Shown here piece by piece: positions 59,582 to 64,000 of a DNA stretch of 64,000 nt (the stretch's first letter is position 1; each line of letters starts with the position of its first letter). This DNA is from Planctomycetaceae bacterium (GTDB taxonomy: Bacteria; Planctomycetota; Planctomycetia; Pirellulales; PNKZ01). A program made the translations under genes and the position numbers. Under the pieces are notes generated by a model. It was not told the origin of the DNA and made no database searches. It saw only the letters and a list, made by a program, of their open reading frames with translations. The stretch spans positions 1 to 64,000 of the forward strand of contig JAEUIN010000301.1 of the NCBI GenBank assembly GCA_016793115.1, read 5' to 3'.

Positions 59582-59902
59582 GTCGCTGGCCGGCCCGCGG
59601 CGGCGCGGCGACGGAACTCGGCGCACCGGAAGATAGCCGGCTTTTAACGATTATTCGGCTGCGGCTTAGCGAGCGGGTTGCGGTTCTGCGAGGACTGCCG
59701 GCATCACGTCACCGCCACTAACACGCTGATGGAAAAGCACTTAAGACGACCGTGAAAGCCGGACGTTCCGTAATTTGCGCCTAGGTCAATTTCCCGCGTT
59801 ACATGGATAAATCACCGCCGGCGTGCCGATTCAACCAGATACGGACGCTAGACGGACCGAGGCCCTCGACCGACGCTGCGCGGTCGACAGACGGATTCGG
59901 AA
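59582..59902. other. Intergenic stretch without recognised gene
   Basis: These 321 bases lie between the terminator of the histone-like gene and the ATG of the large protein gene at 59903. Short frames exist but none has a ribosome-binding site or protein-like composition. I see no tRNA, repeat or clear promoter. The promoter of the downstream gene should be here. Confidence 0.5.
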
Positions 59903-62900
59903 ATGGAATATCGCACACGCTCGACGCCGATTTGGCCCTTTTTGCTCTTATTGGCGTTTCTCTTCGCACTGAGTCTCACGGCACCTCGCCACTGGGAAAA
60001 GTACGCGCAGCGCACGGCCCTCGAAAAGCCGATGCGGATGCTGGCGCGAACCGGGTCGCCTTACGCCGGCCTGGCCCAATCGAAGTTTCCCGCCGCCGCC
60101 CCGCGGCCCGCGCAAGTCGCCGCCGCGGAGACGCTCCCGCGCGTCACTTCGCAATATGCCGCGCCGGCCCAGACCATGTCGCCGGCCGGCTATCCCGTTC
60201 TCACGCAACCGAACCTTTCGGTACCGGCGAAGCCCGCTGAATCGACGTCGGCCGTAGCTTCGGCGACGATCCCGGGCATCCCCGTCCTGAGCGGCGGAAG
60301 CGGCGGGCCGACGTTGTCGCCCTTGCCGTCGCAGCCTACGCTTGACCGCCAACCGAAGGCGGAAGAACGGCCGCAATTGCCCGCGCCGTCGCAATCCGCG
60401 CCGCAATCGCAACATTCCGCGGAGTCGGACACGGCGGCGGTACCCGAGTATCGGCCGTCGCCGAGCGGCTTCCTGTTGCATGCCGGCCACCAATCGCCGC
60501 CGGCCGCGACCGCGACCGCGACGAAATCGGCTCCGCCCAGCGCTCCGACCATGATCGTCGCGGCCAAGCCGGCCGCTCCCCAAGTCGCCACGCTCCCGAC
60601 TCTGCCGACGATGGTCGCCGTGCCGACCCCGACCGCAGCGCCGACGCCGACCCCGGCGCACAGCAAGTCGATCGCCGCCGTCCCGGTGAAGCCGGTCGTC
60701 CCGCAACTGTCGGCGCCGAAGCTCACCGCTCCGCAACTCACCGCTCCGCAGCTTACGGCTCCGGCCACGGCCTCGAAACCTGCGCAGCAACCGGTCGCCA
60801 CACCGCTTGTAGCGCGTCGCGACGATCCGAAGTTCTTGCGCAACCCGGCCGGCGGCCTTTCGTCGCCGCAAAAGATCGCGACTCCCGAGCCGAAGAAGTC
60901 GACGGTCACGGCGAAGGCCGCCCCGTCGTGGTGGCCCGCCCCCGTCGATCTTTACGGTCGTCTCGCCGCGCTCGATCAACACCCCGAGACCCGTGGTTGG
61001 TCGCAACGGACCCAACAACTTCTCGACAATCTCACGCACACGCCCGACGTGGCCGCCGCGAACCAAGCCGGCATCCTAAAGCAATTGCGGGCCGCCCTGG
61101 CCGATACGCGGCTGCTTGAAGAGCAAAAGCTCGATCCGCACACCGCTTTGGAAGTGCGGCTCACGCGGCACGCTTTACAGCGCCGGCTCGACGTCTGGGA
61201 ATCGCTGGCGGGACTACCGAAGCCCGAGGCGGCGGCGTCCGCGCAGGCGCAACGCAAAACCGACCATCTCGCGGTTTGTCTGGTCGAACTCGAACGCGAA
61301 ACGGCCGCGGCCGGCGGCGTCGGCCAACAGTGGCGCGACTACCTGATGCTCGATTCGCTCGGCGATTTGGCTCGTCGCGACGGCGCGCCAAGCGACGGCC
61401 GGGCCTTGGCCAAAACCGTGCTCGACCGTCTCCGCCGCGCCTCGGAGTCGTCGGACGACAACGCCTTCTTGCGTCAGGGCGCCTTCGCCGATCTCGATTC
61501 GCAGTTGCGAGCCTTGGCCGACGTCGACGTCGATTCGCAAGCCTTGCTGGCAAGCATCGAGCAATTCGAGGCCGGCCAACTGCCGGGCGACGCCCATGCC
61601 CTGGCCGAGCAATGCAAAATGCTCGACTACTCCACCGATCTGCAAAAGCGGCAGCTCGCCGTCTGGCTGACTTCGCACTACCGCAACGCGAATCTTCGCG
61701 TCACGCTGTCGTCCGATCTCGTCAATCGCATGCTGCCCGAACCGCTGCGCCGCAGTGCGCCGGTCAACGACACCGTGCTCGGCATGCCGACGCACGGGTG
61801 GAGCACGACGCGGACCGGCATCAGCATTCACTTCTTGCCGAGCAACGACAGCCTCGCCATGCGGATGCTGGCCGACGGCGTCGTTCATGCACAAACGCAA
61901 ACGTTCAGCGGCCCGGTGCGCCTGTTCAACCATAGCGATTCGAACTTCAAGGCGCACAAGGATTTCAGCCTGACGCCGCGCGGGGTCGAAGTGTTGCCGG
62001 CGTCCGCTTCCACGCTGAGCCGCTCGCGACTGCAGGGCATTCGCACCGAGTTTGAACACATGCCGATCGTGTCGAGCATCGTCGAGTCGATCGCGCTCGA
62101 CAAGGCCGCCGAGAAACGCTTCGCCGCGCAGCGTGAAGCCGCCGACAAAGTCTCGCGCCAAGTCGAAGCAGGCCTCGACAAAGAGCTCAACAAGCACTTA
62201 CAAGCGGCGAACGAGCATCTCGATCAGAAAATCGCGGCTCCGTTGGCGAAGCTCGGCCTGAGCCCGGAAGTGATCGAACTGCAATCGAACGAGGCCCGCG
62301 CGATCATGCGGCTGCGCGTGGCCGGCGAAGAGCAACTGGCTTCGCACACGCCGCGGCCGCGGGCCTACAGCGACAACGTCGCGAGCTTGCAGATCCACCA
62401 ATCGGCGGTCAACAACATCCTCGAGCGCATCGGTTTCCAAGGCCGTCGGTTCACGGCCGCCGAACTCTATCGCTTCGCGGTCGACGAACTCTACGTGCCA
62501 GACACGGTCGATCCGGCCCTGATTCCCGACGACATCGAAATCGCTTTCGCCGACAAAGACCCGATCACGATTCGCTGCGAAGAGGGCCGCGTCGAACTGC
62601 GCCTGGCGATCCAAGAGTTGAAGCGCGCCGGAAAGAGCTGGCGCAACTTCGTCGTGCGGGCGGAATTCAAGACGGCCGTGCTCGACGAAGGCACCTGCTT
62701 CGTTCGCGACGGCACGATTCACCTGAGCGGCGATAAGCTGCCGACGACTTCGCAAATCGCGCTGCGGACCGTGTTCGCCAAGGTCTTCCCCGACGACGTG
62801 CGGCTGCCGCTCTGGCCGGAGAATTTGCGGGCCGACGCCCGGTTCGCCGATCTCGACGTCCAGCAAGTCGACATCCGCGACGGCTGGCTCGGCATGGCCA

Positions 62901-62953
62901 TCGGCCCGCGCCGTGTGCAAACGGCGCAAGGCCTACGTCCTCCGCGCCGCTAA
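59903..62953 (+). CDS. Large membrane-anchored protein with Pro/Ala/Thr-rich region
   Basis: 1016 residues. One N-terminal membrane helix (PIWPFLLLLAFLFALSL, residues 9-26) acts as anchor. Residues about 60-340 are low complexity, rich in Pro, Ala, Thr and Ser, with short tandem units (KLTAPQLTAPQLTAP, encoded at about 60719-60763; PTPTAAPTPTPA). From about 340 the protein is mainly helical (LYGRLAALDQHPETRGWSQR, TALEVRLTRHALQRRLDVW), then a mixed region (MPTHGWSTTRTGISIHFLP, GPVRLFNHSDSNFKAHKDF), a charged helix (AADKVSRQVEAGLDKELNKH) and a C-terminal beta-rich part (IQELKRAGKSWRNFVVRAEF). I recognise no family. The likely topology is periplasmic with a flexible stalk. Confidence 0.75.
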   Translation: MEYRTRSTPIWPFLLLLAFLFALSLTAPRHWEKYAQRTALEKPMRMLARTGSPYAGLAQSKFPAAAPRPAQVAAAETLPRVTSQYAAPAQTMSPAGYPVLTQPNLSVPAKPAESTSAVASATIPGIPVLSGGSGGPTLSPLPSQPTLDRQPKAEERPQLPAPSQSAPQSQHSAESDTAAVPEYRPSPSGFLLHAGHQSPPAATATATKSAPPSAPTMIVAAKPAAPQVATLPTLPTMVAVPTPTAAPTPTPAHSKSIAAVPVKPVVPQLSAPKLTAPQLTAPQLTAPATASKPAQQPVATPLVARRDDPKFLRNPAGGLSSPQKIATPEPKKSTVTAKAAPSWWPAPVDLYGRLAALDQHPETRGWSQRTQQLLDNLTHTPDVAAANQAGILKQLRAALADTRLLEEQKLDPHTALEVRLTRHALQRRLDVWESLAGLPKPEAAASAQAQRKTDHLAVCLVELERETAAAGGVGQQWRDYLMLDSLGDLARRDGAPSDGRALAKTVLDRLRRASESSDDNAFLRQGAFADLDSQLRALADVDVDSQALLASIEQFEAGQLPGDAHALAEQCKMLDYSTDLQKRQLAVWLTSHYRNANLRVTLSSDLVNRMLPEPLRRSAPVNDTVLGMPTHGWSTTRTGISIHFLPSNDSLAMRMLADGVVHAQTQTFSGPVRLFNHSDSNFKAHKDFSLTPRGVEVLPASASTLSRSRLQGIRTEFEHMPIVSSIVESIALDKAAEKRFAAQREAADKVSRQVEAGLDKELNKHLQAANEHLDQKIAAPLAKLGLSPEVIELQSNEARAIMRLRVAGEEQLASHTPRPRAYSDNVASLQIHQSAVNNILERIGFQGRRFTAAELYRFAVDELYVPDTVDPALIPDDIEIAFADKDPITIRCEEGRVELRLAIQELKRAGKSWRNFVVRAEFKTAVLDEGTCFVRDGTIHLSGDKLPTTSQIALRTVFAKVFPDDVRLPLWPENLRADARFADLDVQQVDIRDGWLGMAIGPRRVQTAQGLRPPRR

Positions 62954-62964
62954 GATCGGTTTTG

Positions 62965-62991
62965 AGCCCCCGGCATCAAGTGCCGGGCGCT
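62965..62991. terminator. Stem-loop between convergent genes
   Basis: AGCCCCCGGCA (62965-62975) pairs with TGCCGGGCGCT (62981-62991) with one mismatch and a 5-nt loop, in the 58-nt gap between the large membrane-anchored protein gene and the aminotransferase gene. Read leftwards the stem is followed by a weak CAAAACC. It probably serves as a bidirectional 3' end. Confidence 0.45.
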
Positions 62992-63011
62992 GAGACACGA
63001 TGCGGCATCGC

Positions 63012-63872
63012 TTAGCAGCCGCGCGTCATGTGCTTGAAGCGTTGCATCAAGTCGCGTGTGACCGGGCCCGGCTCGCCGTTGCCGATCTGGCGATTGTCGA
63101 TATTGACGACCGGGATCACTTCCGCCGCCGTGCCGGTGAGAAACACTTCGTCGGCCACGTAGACGTCGTGTCGCGTCAGCGCGATCTCGCGCACCGTCAT
63201 GCCCGCCTTGCGCGCCGCTTCGATCACCGCTTCGCGCGTCACGCCTTCAAGAATCCCGGCGTCGATCGGCGGCGTCAGCAATTCCTTGCGGCGCACGAGG
63301 AAGATGTTGTCGCCCGTGCACTCGGCGACTTCCCCCTTGCTGTTGAGCATCAACGCTTCGATGCAGCCGGCCCGCAGACCTTCGATTTTGGCGAGGATGT
63401 TGTTCAAGTAGTTGAGCGATTTGATTCGCGGCGAGAGCGCGGCCGGGTGATTGCGAATCGTGCTCGCCGTGATGATGCTCAGCCCCTTCTCGTAGAACTC
63501 GGCAGGGTAGAGCGTAATTTTGTCGGCAATGATGATCACTTGCGGGTCGCTCGTCCGATTCGGATCGAGCCCCAAGCTCCCCGCACCGCGCGTGACGACG
63601 AGACGGATGTAAGCGTCGCTCAGGTTGTTGACCTTGAGCGTCTCGTTGACCGCCTTGGTCATCTCCTCAAGCGAAATCGGAATCGTCAACCAGATCGCCT
63701 TGGCCGACTCATAGAGCCGCACCAAATGTTCCTGCAAGCGGAATACCTTGCCGCCGTAGCTGCGCAAGCCCTCGAAGATGCCGTCGCCGTAAAGCAGGCC
63801 GTGGTCGTAGACGCTGATCTTGGCGTCTTCTTTGTCGTAGTACTTGCCGGAAATGTAGATCTTAAGCGACAT
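63012..63872 (-). CDS. ilvE: Branched-chain amino acid aminotransferase-like (fold-type IV PLP enzyme)
   Basis: 286 residues from ATG 63872 (MSLKIYISGKYYDKEDAKIS, the family start); an ATG at 63926 would add 18 Pro/Glu-rich residues and overlap the upstream gene by 7 nt. Fold-type IV features: SVYDHGLLYGDGIFEGLRSY, the Schiff-base lysine in SPRIKSLNYLNNILAK, EALMLNSKGEVAECTGDNIF and EVFLTGTAAEVIPV. This pattern fits IlvE, which interconverts branched-chain amino acids and 2-oxo acids. D-amino-acid transaminase or aminodeoxychorismate lyase are less likely alternatives within the same fold. It directly follows an ABC ATPase gene. Confidence 0.85.
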   Translation of the reverse strand: MSLKIYISGKYYDKEDAKISVYDHGLLYGDGIFEGLRSYGGKVFRLQEHLVRLYESAKAIWLTIPISLEEMTKAVNETLKVNNLSDAYIRLVVTRGAGSLGLDPNRTSDPQVIIIADKITLYPAEFYEKGLSIITASTIRNHPAALSPRIKSLNYLNNILAKIEGLRAGCIEALMLNSKGEVAECTGDNIFLVRRKELLTPPIDAGILEGVTREAVIEAARKAGMTVREIALTRHDVYVADEVFLTGTAAEVIPVVNIDNRQIGNGEPGPVTRDLMQRFKHMTRGC

Positions 63873-63919
63873 GGCCTGGGCTGCGGGGCGAGCGGGTTCG
63901 GGTTCGGGCTTTTGCGCGG

Positions 63920-64000
63920 TCAACATTCGACGCGACCTTCGGTTAAGCGTACGATTCGATCGGCCTGTTCGGCAATGCCTAAGTCGTGCGTGACCATGAC
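63920..64000 (-). CDS. ABC transporter ATP-binding protein, C-terminal fragment
   Basis: The reverse strand entering at the window edge gives 26 residues and a TGA at 63922-63920: VMVTHDLGIAEQADRIVRL, then TEGRVEC. This is the H-loop (VTHD) and last strand-helix of an ABC ATPase. The wording after the H-loop (AEQADRIVRLTEGRV) is of the LolD/MacB exporter kind. The rest lies outside the window. Its stop nearly meets the start region of the aminotransferase gene. Confidence 0.8.
   Translation of the reverse strand, partial: VMVTHDLGIAEQADRIVRLTEGRVEC

Noticed and set aside
60719..60763. Tandem repeat resembling a CRISPR or minisatellite
   Set aside because: The repeat is in frame, encodes QLTAP units in a low-complexity stalk, and has no spacers or cas genes nearby.
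59948..61066. 372-codon open frame on the reverse strand
   Set aside because: Gly/Arg-rich antisense of the low-complexity stalk of the 1016-aa protein; composition explains it.
1..64000. tRNA, rRNA, prophage or transposon genes
   Set aside because: I looked for CCA-ended cloverleafs, rRNA blocks, integrase and transposase motifs and saw none. Short divergent tRNAs could be missed without a covariance search.

Overview
The window looks like a GC-rich chromosomal segment of a planctomycete, probably in or near the Pirellulales. The evidence is a set of lineage markers on one contig: a DUF1549/DUF1553 protein followed by a DUF1501 Tat protein, a Tat-exported Gfo/Idh/MocA oxidoreductase, formaldehyde-activating enzyme with a methylene-tetrahydromethanopterin (H4MPT) dehydrogenase, a MoxR/DUF58/transglutaminase operon, zinc-ribbon membrane proteins, and giant secreted proteins with no obvious homologues elsewhere. 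I saw no tRNA, rRNA, CRISPR array, transposase, integrase or phage gene. Apart from three short repeats near the left end, the region reads as stable chromosome.

Layout. 1-2440: 5' end of a class II aldolase gene, three palindromic intergenic repeats, an unknown protein, a candidate small RNA with a terminator, and an inositol monophosphatase-family gene. 2724-13105: two overlapping genes for very large exported membrane-anchored proteins of 1109 and 2351 aa; the second looks like two such proteins fused. 13314-17915: rimI, a phosphoesterase, an ATP-grasp enzyme, a CAP-domain protein, fae and the H4MPT dehydrogenase; the ATP-grasp gene may belong to H4MPT cofactor synthesis. 17929-19717: a zinc-ribbon membrane protein and a Moco-domain/pentapeptide-repeat fusion. 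19849-25394: a four-gene TroABCD/MntABCD-type metal importer operon whose two permeases carry C-terminal DtxR/MntR-like domains, divergent from an outer-membrane-type protein, with two copies of a 16-bp palindromic motif between them. 25405-35537: SGNH hydrolase, aminotransferase, LptF/G permease, acyl-CoA synthetase, Gfo/Idh/MocA, DUF1549/1553 and DUF1501. 35549-42434: a prenyltransferase/squalene-oxidase-fold protein divergent from moxR-DUF58-transglutaminase. 42436-46397: rpmI-rplT-pheS-pheT, without an adjacent infC and with a short PheT. 46671-50944: PQQ-type beta-propeller, a secreted unknown, glutathione peroxidase and a TIM-barrel sugar isomerase-like protein. 50962-58329: a ketosynthase-fold protein without catalytic residues, an SDR, a membrane-fusion protein and an ABC permease/ATPase pair. 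58448-64000: a duplicated-DUF3467 protein, a histone-H1-like protein, a large membrane-anchored unknown, a branched-chain aminotransferase-like gene and the 3' end of an ABC ATPase gene.

Best candidates for something new: the metal importer with built-in regulator-like domains and its paired operator-like motif; the catalytically dead ketosynthase next to an SDR and an exporter; the tandem giant surface proteins; and the Moco/pentapeptide fusion. All calls come from reading the sequence. No database search was run, so family names rest on recognised motifs and context.
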